From positions 1-57,897 of the forward strand of contig CAJYRQ010000045.1 of assembly GCA_913777465.1 (NCBI GenBank): a DNA stretch of 57,897 nt. Reading direction: 5' to 3'. Shown piece by piece: positions 25,723-33,426 of this stretch. The notes below the pieces were generated by a model. The model saw only the letters and a program-made list of their open reading frames with translations, did no database searches and was not told the origin of the DNA. This DNA is from an uncultured Chryseobacterium sp. (GTDB lineage: Bacteria > Bacteroidota > Bacteroidia > Flavobacteriales > Weeksellaceae). The position numbers and the translations under genes are program-made. The first letter of the stretch is position 1. Every line of letters starts with the position of its first letter.

Positions 25723-25992
25723 TTATCCTGTAATGCAATAAAATTCAGGACATGGCGTAGTCTGAACTACCGTTCCCCATGGGCAGATACAGGTATAGGT
25801 AGCACCGCCTCCGGGATTTCCGGGACCGCCTCCGGGATCCGGAGAATAAGGGACACATTTTCCGCCGGAACAGATCTCTCCTGCGCCGCAACCTCCCGTT
25901 CCGGGACCGTCGCCTTCAAAGCAGAATGCAGGCGGTGCTCCTGCAGAAATGCCCTTTTTGTCTTCTCTTGAAAGTTTTCTGAAATTTTTCAT
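25723..25992 (-). CDS. Double-glycine-type peptide with Gly/Cys-rich core
   Basis: 89 aa from MKNFRKLSREDKKGISAG (ATG at 25992). The leader resembles the other MKNLKKL peptides, but the GG pair is AG (17-18), as in a degenerate processing site. The core (PPAFCFEGDGPGTGGCGAGE, then CSGGKCVPYSPDPGGG and ATYTCICPWGTVVQTTPCPE) has eight Cys and long Gly/Pro linkers, so it is larger than the others. It carries the conserved upstream element 26012-26039, which supports this start over longer upstream ones. Confidence 0.75.
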   Translation of the reverse strand: MKNFRKLSREDKKGISAGAPPAFCFEGDGPGTGGCGAGEICSGGKCVPYSPDPGGGPGNPGGGATYTCICPWGTVVQTTPCPEFYCITG

Positions 25993-26011
25993 AGTTGTTG
26001 ATTTTGATGCT

Positions 26012-26039
26012 CCTACTCTATCAGCTTTTCGGATGCCGC
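26012..26039 (-). promoter_or_regulatory. Conserved leader element upstream of double-glycine peptide (copy 3)
   Basis: Minus strand: GCGGCATCCGAAAAGC, TGAT, AGAGTAGG, ending 19 nt before the ATG at 25992. Same order and spacing as the copies at 5334-5361 and 5751-5779. Confidence 0.6.
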
Positions 26040-26210
26040 TATTTTTTCTAAAAATAAAGGTTTTCTTATTAAATATCAAACTTTTATTCCAATTTATTCA
26101 CATTGATATGAATTTTATATTAAGTCTAAAAACAAAATATACCACACCATTTTGATTTATTAATTTTTTAATTATCTTTACCATAGTATCAAATTTTTAA
26201 CTTAAACAAT

Positions 26211-26375
26211 ATGAAAAACTTAAAAAAATTAGACAAAAGCCAGTTAAAGAACATTAAAGGAGCCGGAGGGATCAAGCCGATCGGAGAGCCGGAATTCTGT
26301 GTATATGCTTGTGGAAACACCGTTATCTGCACAACCTGCAGCGATGATTTCAAATGCCCGGATGATTCGATCTAA
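26211..26375 (+). CDS. Double-glycine leader (bacteriocin-like) peptide
   Basis: 54 aa. Leader MKNLKKLDKSQLKNIKGAGG; the core starts IKPIGEPEFCVYACGNTVIC and continues TTCSDDFKCPDDSI, with five Cys. It is the only one of the four peptides on the plus strand and the only one without the conserved upstream element. A near-consensus -7 box, TATCTTTA, lies at 26173-26180. It faces away from the divergent 25723-25992 gene and ends at a strong terminator. Confidence 0.75.
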   Translation: MKNLKKLDKSQLKNIKGAGGIKPIGEPEFCVYACGNTVICTTCSDDFKCPDDSI

Positions 26376-26402
26376 GCTGTAGATTCGTATCTGCAAATGA
26401 TA

Positions 26403-26436
26403 AAACCGTTCCTTTCCGGAGCGGTTTATTTTTTTG
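26403..26436. terminator. Terminator after plus-strand peptide gene
   Basis: AAACCGTTCC/GGAGCGGTTT, a 10-bp stem with one G-T pair and 5-nt loop, followed by ATTTTTTT. Confidence 0.8.
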
Positions 26437-26437
26437 A

Positions 26438-27484
26438 TTAATCGAACAATTTCAGCTGCTGATCCTTTCCTCCCGTAAAGTTTTGGGTTGAAAGCTTTGG
26501 AAAATCCTTTCCTTCAAAAAATTTTTTCCTGCCTATTTTAAAAGTATTGTGAATCATTTCAGCGATATTCCCTTCACCTTTCTGCCGGTCGAAGTACTTT
26601 TTTTCACCCAGTTTTCCGCCGCGCATCGAACGGATCAGGTTTAAAACTTTTTGGGCCCGGTCCGGAAAAGCATGTTCTATCCACTTAACAAATACCGGTT
26701 CCACTGAATCATTGAGTCTCACCAGGGTATACCCGAAACTCTGCGCACCTACCTCAGAAACGGCTTTTAAGATAGACAACGGCTCGTCACTGTTGAGTCC
26801 GGGAATAATCGGCGCTACCATTACATTTACCGGAATTTTATTCCCGGATAAAACTTCAATGGCTTTCAGCTTATTCTTAGCCGAGCTTGTCCGGGGCTCC
26901 ATGGTTCTCCGTAATTCTTCATTGATCGTCGGGATGCTTAAAGAGACGGAAACAAGATTCTGCTCGGCCATAGGCTTCAGAATATCCATATCCCTCAGCA
27001 CCAGGGCATTTTTGGTAAGGACGTGAACAGGATGCCGGTAATCCAGACAAACCTGAAGGATTTTCCGGGTAATTTCAAACTGCCGTTCCGCCGGCTGGTA
27101 ACAATCGGTATTCCCGGAAAGTAAGATCGGCGCCGGCTGATAGCCTCTTTTCCGGAAAAATTTTTCCAGCAGCTGCGGCGCATTTTTCTTTACCATGATT
27201 TTTCTTTCAAAATCAATCCCCGCACTGTAGCCCCAGTATTCATGAGTCGGTCTTGCAAAACAGTATGAGCAGCCGTGTTCACAGCCCTGATACGGATTCA
27301 TGGAATATTCCATGGGCAGATCCTCGCTTTTTACCTGGTTGACGATTGTTTTCGGGAACACTTCGGTAAAAGAAGTCTTTACAGTTTCCAAATCATCATC
27401 TTCAGGCTCATAGGTGTACCTTTCAAAACGGTTGATAACGTTTCGCTGTGCACCCTGTCCTTTTATGATATTTCCGTTCTGCAT
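26438..27484 (-). CDS. Radical SAM protein, PA0069/Rv2578c type
   Basis: 348 aa from MQNGNIIKGQGAQRN (ATG at 27484). The start is supported by the -7 box directly upstream. The radical-SAM cluster motif is CEHGCSYCFARP (CxxxCxxC), followed by THEYWGYSAGIDFERKIMVK, characteristic of the PA0069/Rv2578c group (SPL-like, no known substrate). LLSGNTDCYQPAERQFEITR and VMVAPIIPGLNSDEP are further family segments. It is a single gene, and its function in the cell is unknown. Confidence 0.88.
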   Translation of the reverse strand: MQNGNIIKGQGAQRNVINRFERYTYEPEDDDLETVKTSFTEVFPKTIVNQVKSEDLPMEYSMNPYQGCEHGCSYCFARPTHEYWGYSAGIDFERKIMVKKNAPQLLEKFFRKRGYQPAPILLSGNTDCYQPAERQFEITRKILQVCLDYRHPVHVLTKNALVLRDMDILKPMAEQNLVSVSLSIPTINEELRRTMEPRTSSAKNKLKAIEVLSGNKIPVNVMVAPIIPGLNSDEPLSILKAVSEVGAQSFGYTLVRLNDSVEPVFVKWIEHAFPDRAQKVLNLIRSMRGGKLGEKKYFDRQKGEGNIAEMIHNTFKIGRKKFFEGKDFPKLSTQNFTGGKDQQLKLFD

Positions 27485-27486
27485 TG

Positions 27487-27494
27487 CAAATGTA
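27487..27494 (-). promoter_or_regulatory. -7 box (TACATTTG) for radical SAM gene, leaderless configuration
   Basis: Exact TAnnTTTG on the minus strand, separated from the ATG by only CA. No TTG at -33. Confidence 0.55.
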
Positions 27495-27547
27495 AAATTA
27501 ACCGGTAATTTCCGGAAAATGAAGGTTTTATTGTTAAAAATTGTAAC

Positions 27548-27577
27548 AAAAAAATCCAACACTGTAACAGTGCCGGA
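27548..27577 (-). terminator. Terminator of small membrane protein gene
   Basis: On the minus strand, ATCCGGCACTG pairs with CAGTGTTGGAT (two G-T pairs) around TTA, followed by T6. Confidence 0.85.
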
Positions 27578-27604
27578 TCTACATGATAAGGATATATTTT
27601 GTAA

Positions 27605-27799
27605 CTACTTCAATGCATAGAATTCAATACCGTGATCATCATCATCGTACTCTTTTCCTTCGAAATGACGATAATAATCCGAATAGGCATCAATGTATTT
27701 TTTATCTTTTCTGTGTAATATTTTTTTTATTCCGATGATACTTAATACTGCCAAAAGACCCACTCCTCCTGCCAGCAAAACTCCGACTTCTTTTTTCAT
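27605..27799 (-). CDS. Small single-pass membrane protein
   Basis: 64 aa. One transmembrane helix (VGVLLAGGVGLLAVLSIIGI) is followed by a basic stretch (KKILHRKDKKY) and an acidic, Tyr-rich cytoplasmic tail (HFEGKEYDDDDHGIEFYALK). I recognise no family. A strong terminator follows the stop, which supports expression as a real gene. Confidence 0.65.
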   Translation of the reverse strand: MKKEVGVLLAGGVGLLAVLSIIGIKKILHRKDKKYIDAYSDYYRHFEGKEYDDDDHGIEFYALK

Positions 27800-27974
27800 A
27801 TGTTGTCTGATTTATGTATCAGTAGCTATTACAAAAAGTATACCCAATGTCCTGCTGATATTATAAATTTTGTTAACACACCTTACAACCCGCAAATACC
27901 TGCATCCCGGGCAGGAATACCATGTTTTGCAGAGCAATGGTTTAATTATTGCAGTTTTACCGGAAAAAATTATT

Positions 27975-28328
27975 ATGGACAGTACAGGAAATATTGATAA
28001 GATGACCACATTGAGCCAGGTAATGGCTAAACTGGCACAAAGAGGCGTTCACCGGGAATTCAGGATGAATGAAAACTGCGAAATGAAATTCGAGAATTCC
28101 GAAAAGATTTATCAGCCGGATGAATTAACCATCGTTAAGACCTACCGTTTTGAAGGACCAAGCGCTCCTGATGACAATGCGGTATTGTATGTGGTAAAAG
28201 ATGATGCCGGAAATATCGGGATGATTATTGATTCTTACGGTGCCGAAAGCAATTATCCCGGAGAAGACTTCGATAAGTTTTTAAGAGCGGTCCCTATTCT
28301 GGAAAGTCATGAATTTGATTTTGAATAG
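27975..28328 (+). CDS. Conserved Bacteroidota protein (often labelled phosphoribosylpyrophosphate synthetase)
   Basis: 117 aa from MDSTGNIDKMTTLSQV (ATG at 27975); 28002 is an alternative. The pattern LAQRGVHREFRMNEN, YQPDELTIVKTYRFEGPSAP and DDNAVLYVVKDDAGNIGMII is shared by a small family that is sometimes annotated as a phosphoribosylpyrophosphate synthetase. The protein is far too short to be Prs and has no PRPP-loop motif, so that label is probably wrong. True function unknown. Confidence 0.7.
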   Translation: MDSTGNIDKMTTLSQVMAKLAQRGVHREFRMNENCEMKFENSEKIYQPDELTIVKTYRFEGPSAPDDNAVLYVVKDDAGNIGMIIDSYGAESNYPGEDFDKFLRAVPILESHEFDFE

Positions 28329-28355
28329 CCGTAAACTCTTGCTTTTTATATAGAA

Positions 28356-28387
28356 AAAAATCCGGAATTATTCTGTTCCGGATTTTT
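28356..28387. terminator. Bidirectional terminator overlapping the convergent gene's stop
   Basis: AAAAATCCGGAA/TTCCGGATTTTT, a perfect 12-bp stem. The loop holds the stop codon of the minus-strand AsmA-like gene. Confidence 0.8.
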
Positions 28388-31028
28388 CTTTTTTCTTGAA
28401 TATTCCTTTCAGAAATCCTTTCTTCTCATTCTGCTTTACCGGCTGCACGGCATCTTCTTTTTTCTGCGCTTCACCGTTTTTGGATCCTGCCTCTTTTCCC
28501 GATGGTTTTGCCGGTTCGTTCTTTGCTTTGTCGTTTCCTTTTTTAGAAGTATCGATGTTAATTCCGATCAGTGTTTTTTTCAGACCCTGTTCTATTCCTT
28601 TCCAGAACAGATTGAAAAAGGATTTGGTAGGATCACGTTCCACATCTTCGATATCCACATCTTCAGGAAGCTTGCCCGAGTCGGATTTCACCAACAGGTT
28701 GGCAATGGCTGTTAAAAAACCTTTTTTCTCCCGGTTTTCCTTATCTAAAATAGCAACTTTAAGGTCTTTATGCTTCAGGTTAAAACGTCCGTTAAGCCCT
28801 TTCGGATTCCCTCTGAAATTGAAAAGCATCTCCTGAATGGTTCCTGTAGCCGTTACATGAAGATATGGACGGATAAAAGGATTAATGCCTCTTGCCGGAA
28901 GATTGGTCGTACGTCCTGAAATGGTAAATACATCCCGCTGGTCTGCCACATCGAAGTTCCAGTTGACAGCAAGCGGCGCCAGGTTCATAAAAGAGCAATT
29001 GATTTTGATGTCTACCCGGGTCGGTTTGCCTTTCATTTTGGCAGAATTCAGGTTTTTCACATTCATATTAAAATTACCGAACGTAAGTTTTCCGGGACCT
29101 GCACTTTCCGGCGTATCTTCTTCGTAAACCAGCAGGGAATTCCTCAGATTAAGGTTATTAACGACCATCGGTATTTTAATGGATCTCAGAAGCCTGGAGT
29201 ACAACGGTTTTTCCTTCGGGTCGTCAGCCGGTATTTTACTCCTGAAAATATTGGCATCTGCCGACTGAATCGTAACGTTGGAAGCATTGATAAACTGATG
29301 ATCTGAAAACAGATCCCACGTTCCTCTGGCGGTAATCTGTGCGGCTTCAATATCATATAAATCCTTTTCCACCGGTATCATTCTGATAAACCGGGCTCTC
29401 GAAATGAGAGGCTTCATAGCAAACCGGGAAAGGCTGATGTTGTTCTGATCCGCTTTAAAAGCTCCGGCAGTCATACGGTAAAACTGGGTTTTATATAAAA
29501 AATTATCGGAAGTCACCGTATAGCTTTTAATCCCCACATCCATTCCGGCCTGTCCTTTTTTGGAGTTCAGCTCAATATCATTGATACTTGCATTCAGGTG
29601 GTTTAAAGTCAACGGCTGGTTGTTTTTATCATAAGTAACATCCGAATTCCTAAGCATGACTTTTCTGATATGGATGGGAAACTGAATTCCTTTAATGCTT
29701 TCCTGTGTATTGGTCCTGTTATTTTCTTCTCCGGCTTTGATGCTTCCTTTTACCCGGTCAACCAATACTTTTTTAATGTCGAGATTCATTTTTTTATTAG
29801 TAACATTCCACTGATTGATGGAAAACCCTATATAATTCGCCGTAAAATCCATAGCTGTTTTTCCACCGGCTGAACCGTTCGGAACTATAGATATTGTCTT
29901 AAGCTCTCCCTTTTTAGGGGTTAGGGTAAAACTTTTTACATTAAAATCCTGATGGTTGGAATAAAGAATATCCTGCGCCGAAAACTGAAAATCCTTGTAC
30001 CCTACCGGAATAAGCTCTTCACGGGTTTCCTTATCAAAATGAAGCTGGTTGATATTCAGGTTGGCTTTATGGGCATACAAAAGCTTGCTTCCGTCAGGCT
30101 TCATGACCTGAACCGTAGCATTGTTCAACCGGATATCCTGCAGGTTCAGTTCTAAATTAAAAGGTTTTTTGGCCTTGATGGGCACGGCATTGGTAGTATA
30201 GACGAAAAGATCAGGATTGTAAAAACTGGCATTGGCTAAAGAAATTTTATTTTTTGCCAGCAAAATATCTTTGAACTGTATTTTTTCAACATTGAACTGA
30301 AAAAGCTGAGTTTTTTTAGGATAATATTTTTTAAACTGCTCAAAAGTAACGAGTGGGGTCAGCTGAAACTTATCAACAGACATTTGTCCGTCTTTGGTTT
30401 CAATCCTGTCGATCTGCAAAGCATAAACATCATCCGGACGGAAGAAAAAATCCGATCCTTTTATACTGTACTGATCAAATACAACCGGCAGCTTGTCCTG
30501 AACACCCTCTTCCGTCATCTGAAGATTTTCCACGTACAGGCTGAGGTTTTTTACTGAAAAGAATTTTTGTTTTGTATATCTGAAAATACTGATATTCCCT
30601 TCATTGATCCGGATGTTTTCAAACAGAAAAGGATCCTTCTTTTTCCCCGTTCTGGTATCGACGGGCCGGGCCAGAACCACATTCAGATTGGGTTTGGACA
30701 GCAATAAATCCGATGAGCTGATCTGATTGTTGAAAAGTGCATCATAAATCCCGAAACGGCTCACCTTCAGGGTATCTACTGTTCCCTGCATACCGATCAC
30801 ATTGATGTTCTGCGGATTCTTATTGTTAATGGCAATCCCTGTTGACAGGATGTTTCCCGACAACAAATCGACCTCCATGGTTTTGTAGGAGATTTTATAA
30901 TCCGTATTGTTTTTGATGTATTTGGGAAGCTGGGTTTTAAGCCAGATATTCAGCCCGAAGTTTGCCAGTAAAATAATGATTAACAGAATTCCGAGGCTGA
31001 TTAATAATTTTCTGACCCATTTTTTCAT
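28368..31028 (-). CDS. AsmA/DUF748-like large envelope protein
   Basis: 886 aa. A single N-terminal transmembrane anchor (LLISLGILLIIILLANFGLN) is followed by a very long repetitive beta-rich periplasmic region and a Lys/Glu-rich C-terminal tail (about 820-886, with FLKGIFKKKEKSGTE). This is the layout of AsmA-like/DUF748 proteins, thought to bridge inner and outer membranes for lipid transport. Segments such as LTATIANLLVKS-like and ARGTWDLFSDHQF fit DUF748, but no motif is decisive. It lies 31 nt after the DUF2797 gene, probably the same operon. Confidence 0.7.
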   Translation of the reverse strand: MKKWVRKLLISLGILLIIILLANFGLNIWLKTQLPKYIKNNTDYKISYKTMEVDLLSGNILSTGIAINNKNPQNINVIGMQGTVDTLKVSRFGIYDALFNNQISSSDLLLSKPNLNVVLARPVDTRTGKKKDPFLFENIRINEGNISIFRYTKQKFFSVKNLSLYVENLQMTEEGVQDKLPVVFDQYSIKGSDFFFRPDDVYALQIDRIETKDGQMSVDKFQLTPLVTFEQFKKYYPKKTQLFQFNVEKIQFKDILLAKNKISLANASFYNPDLFVYTTNAVPIKAKKPFNLELNLQDIRLNNATVQVMKPDGSKLLYAHKANLNINQLHFDKETREELIPVGYKDFQFSAQDILYSNHQDFNVKSFTLTPKKGELKTISIVPNGSAGGKTAMDFTANYIGFSINQWNVTNKKMNLDIKKVLVDRVKGSIKAGEENNRTNTQESIKGIQFPIHIRKVMLRNSDVTYDKNNQPLTLNHLNASINDIELNSKKGQAGMDVGIKSYTVTSDNFLYKTQFYRMTAGAFKADQNNISLSRFAMKPLISRARFIRMIPVEKDLYDIEAAQITARGTWDLFSDHQFINASNVTIQSADANIFRSKIPADDPKEKPLYSRLLRSIKIPMVVNNLNLRNSLLVYEEDTPESAGPGKLTFGNFNMNVKNLNSAKMKGKPTRVDIKINCSFMNLAPLAVNWNFDVADQRDVFTISGRTTNLPARGINPFIRPYLHVTATGTIQEMLFNFRGNPKGLNGRFNLKHKDLKVAILDKENREKKGFLTAIANLLVKSDSGKLPEDVDIEDVERDPTKSFFNLFWKGIEQGLKKTLIGINIDTSKKGNDKAKNEPAKPSGKEAGSKNGEAQKKEDAVQPVKQNEKKGFLKGIFKKKEKSGTE

Positions 31029-31059
31029 AGTTTGTGATCTGGTTTAATTTGAGATCCGG

Positions 31060-31857
31060 TTAATTCGTTACACTCAATTCAATCACATACCCTTCATGGC
31101 CTCTTACATTAATAAACTGCCCTCCGTCGAACGCCAGGTACTGTCCTTTGATCCCGGTTAACTTTCCGGTAAACTGCGGTTTCTTATCCAGGGTAAAGGA
31201 AGTTACTTTTTCCGGCTTGTCGTAAGGATAATCGAAAGTCCATAGGTTCTCGCCTTCGCTGTAAAACTTCTGAAAATCTTCAGGAAAATATTCTTTTATT
31301 TTCTGCTGAAAATCGGCCAGGTCTATTTCTCCTTCAAAGTCATCCTGAAGCATTTTTTTCCAGCTGGTTTTATCCGGCACATGCTGCTTGAGGGCAACCT
31401 CGATCATTCCTGCTTCATAGCGGTTTTCGGTTCTGGCAATCGGTAGGGCAAAAGTGGCCCCCTGGTCGATCCACCGGGTCGGGATCTGCGTATTTCTCGT
31501 CACTCCTACTTTTACTTCTCCCGTATAAGCTAAATAAACCGTATGAGGCTGTAACTGAATTTGTTTTTCTACATCCAAATCCCGTTCCGCAATTCCGAGA
31601 TGGGCGGTGGAAAGTTCCGGACGGATGATGGTATCGCTGGCGTAAGGGCTCTCGAAGAAGCAGTTTTTACAGAAACCCATCCGGTAGATGGTTTTATCTT
31701 CCTGGCATTGCACGCACTGATAGCCGGTATGTCTGATGGTAAGCTCTTTCCCGAAAAGTTCGTTCATGTGGATCAGGTCCCCTGAAAGATTGAGATAGTA
31801 TTGAATCGGCTCGTCGTGGAAGCTCGTCATCTTTAAAATTTGCCCTTGAAACTGCAT
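31060..31857 (-). CDS. DUF2797 family protein
   Basis: 265 aa. A zinc-ribbon-like region near residues 45-72 shows CVQC and, after 14 residues, CKNC (GFCKNCFFESP). The family segments HTVYLAYTGEVKVGVTRNTQ, PTRWIDQGATFALPIARTEN and YEAGMIEVALKQHV are present. DUF2797 proteins are widespread in Bacteroidota and related to the GIY-YIG-like fold in appearance (YTGEVKVGVTR), but no activity is established. It is the first gene ahead of the large AsmA-like gene. Confidence 0.85.
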   Translation of the reverse strand: MQFQGQILKMTSFHDEPIQYYLNLSGDLIHMNELFGKELTIRHTGYQCVQCQEDKTIYRMGFCKNCFFESPYASDTIIRPELSTAHLGIAERDLDVEKQIQLQPHTVYLAYTGEVKVGVTRNTQIPTRWIDQGATFALPIARTENRYEAGMIEVALKQHVPDKTSWKKMLQDDFEGEIDLADFQQKIKEYFPEDFQKFYSEGENLWTFDYPYDKPEKVTSFTLDKKPQFTGKLTGIKGQYLAFDGGQFINVRGHEGYVIELSVTN

Positions 31858-31919
31858 ATTAATTTTATATTACTTTTTTAAGTAAATTTAATGATTATAT
31901 TTTTCCCGAAGTAAATTTA

Positions 31920-31927
31920 TATTTTTG
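31920..31927 (+). promoter_or_regulatory. -7 box (TATTTTTG) for epimerase gene
   Basis: Exact TAnnTTTG, 19 nt before the ATG at 31947. Confidence 0.5.
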
Positions 31928-31946
31928 TAGCACGAAAAACATACGG

Positions 31947-32969
31947 ATGAAATATCTTGTCACCGGCGGAAGCGGTTTTATTGGTTCTCACTTAACTGAA
32001 CAATTATTGAAAAAAGGACATTCTGTCATAAACGTTGACAATTTTGACGATTTCTATAATTATCGCATAAAAATTCAAAATACTTTAGAGTCTATTCTTG
32101 ATTTTTCGGATTTTGAGTATTCGGATAAAGAAAAAGACATCAGCAAATTAATTTTCCTTTCAAAATCTGAACAGTACAGCCTCTATTATCAGGATATCCG
32201 CGATAAGAACGGGCTTACGGAGATTTTCAGGGCACATCAGATCGATGCCGTCATCCATCTGGCAGCGCTTGCCGGCGTACGCCCTTCTATTGAAAGACCC
32301 CTGGAATATGAAGAAGTGAACGTAAGGGGAACGATAAACCTCTGGGAGCTGTGCCGGGATTTTAATATTAAAAAATTCATCTGTGCCTCTTCCTCAAGTG
32401 TTTACGGCAACAATGAAAAAGTGCCTTTTGCCGAAACCGACAATGTAGATCATCCTATTTCGCCTTATGCCGCCACCAAAAGATGCGGTGAAATTTTAGG
32501 CCACGTATATCATGACCTGTATAAAATCGACATGATCCAGCTGAGGTTTTTTACGGTTTACGGCCCCCGCCAAAGGCCTGATCTGGCCATCCATAAGTTT
32601 ATCCGGCTGATTTCGGAACATCAGGAAATCCCTTTCTACGGCGATGGCACCACGGCCAGAGACTACACATATATTGATGACATTATCGACGGCATCCTGA
32701 AATCCATCCTATATCTGGAAAATAATTCCGGGGTTTATGAAATCATCAACCTGGGGGAAAGCGAAGTAATTGAACTGAATGAAATGGTAGCTACCATAGA
32801 GGACAAACTCGGAAAATCTGCCATCCGGAAAAATCTGCCAATGCAGCCCGGAGATGTCCTGAAAACCAATGCCGATATTACCAAAGCACGGACATTAATC
32901 GGCTATAAACCTGACACAAACTTCCAAAATGGCATAAAAAAATTTGTGGAATGGTTTTTGAGAAAATGA
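31947..32969 (+). CDS. NAD-dependent sugar-nucleotide epimerase (UDP-glucuronate 4-epimerase-like)
   Basis: 340 aa. Extended SDR: the Rossmann GGSGFIGSH motif is at 7-15, the SDR catalytic Tyr/Lys pair in YAATKRCGE, and HLAALAGVRPSIERPLEYEE is characteristic of UDP-glucuronate/UDP-glucose 4-epimerases (CapI/WbpP-like). The product would be a galactose-type precursor for capsule or LPS. No glycosyltransferase is nearby, so it is a lone gene serving a pathway elsewhere. Confidence 0.85.
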   Translation: MKYLVTGGSGFIGSHLTEQLLKKGHSVINVDNFDDFYNYRIKIQNTLESILDFSDFEYSDKEKDISKLIFLSKSEQYSLYYQDIRDKNGLTEIFRAHQIDAVIHLAALAGVRPSIERPLEYEEVNVRGTINLWELCRDFNIKKFICASSSSVYGNNEKVPFAETDNVDHPISPYAATKRCGEILGHVYHDLYKIDMIQLRFFTVYGPRQRPDLAIHKFIRLISEHQEIPFYGDGTTARDYTYIDDIIDGILKSILYLENNSGVYEIINLGESEVIELNEMVATIEDKLGKSAIRKNLPMQPGDVLKTNADITKARTLIGYKPDTNFQNGIKKFVEWFLRK

Positions 32970-33083
32970 CCTCGAGTACGCCGCAGAAGGCCTGCAAAGA
33001 CTTCTGCTACTTACAGTGAACAAAAATTAATAAAAAGAATTGAAAATCAGGTGTAAAAAAGCATATAATATAAGCGTTTTTTA

Positions 33084-33091
33084 TACTTTTG
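33084..33091 (+). promoter_or_regulatory. -7 box (TACTTTTG) for DUF2795 gene
   Basis: Exact TAnnTTTG, 17 nt before the ATG at 33109. Confidence 0.5.
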
Positions 33092-33108
33092 CAAAAAATT
33101 AAAAAATT

Positions 33109-33330
33109 ATGTACTGGACATTAGAATTAGCTTCCTATTTAAGTGACGCACCTTGGCCAATGACTAAAGCAGAACTTATCGACTATGCCATCAGAACCGG
33201 TGCTCCTATGGAAGTAGTGGAAAATCTTCAGGCCATCGAAGATGAAGGGGAAATCTATGATGCCATCGACGAAATCTGGAGCGACTACCCTACGGACGAA
33301 GATTATCTTTGGAACGAAGACGAATATTAA
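33109..33330 (+). CDS. DUF2795 family protein
   Basis: 73 aa. YWTLELASYLSDAPWPMTKA and LIDYAIRTGAPMEVVENLQA match the small acidic DUF2795 family, found widely and without known function. Very acidic C-terminus (YPTDEDYLWNEDEY). Located directly before secA with an inverted-repeat-rich spacer between, so it is probably a separate transcript. Confidence 0.85.
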   Translation: MYWTLELASYLSDAPWPMTKAELIDYAIRTGAPMEVVENLQAIEDEGEIYDAIDEIWSDYPTDEDYLWNEDEY

Positions 33331-33336
33331 TACAGC

Positions 33337-33415
33337 ATTTGGCTGATGGCTTATAGCTGTTGGCCAATCTTTTTAACCTAATAATAAAGCAATTCGCCAA
33401 AAGCAAATTGCCATA
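33337..33415. repeat. Inverted pair of TTGGC/TTATGGC-type repeat before secA
   Basis: The segment TTGGCTGATGGCTTATAGC (about 33340-33358) and, on the other strand, TTTGCTTATGGCAATTTGC (about 33402-33420) are similar, so the spacer could form a long imperfect hairpin. Units of TGGC/GCCA with TTAT or TTTT spacers are repeated within it. Confidence 0.45.
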
Positions 33416-33426
33416 AGCAAATATAT

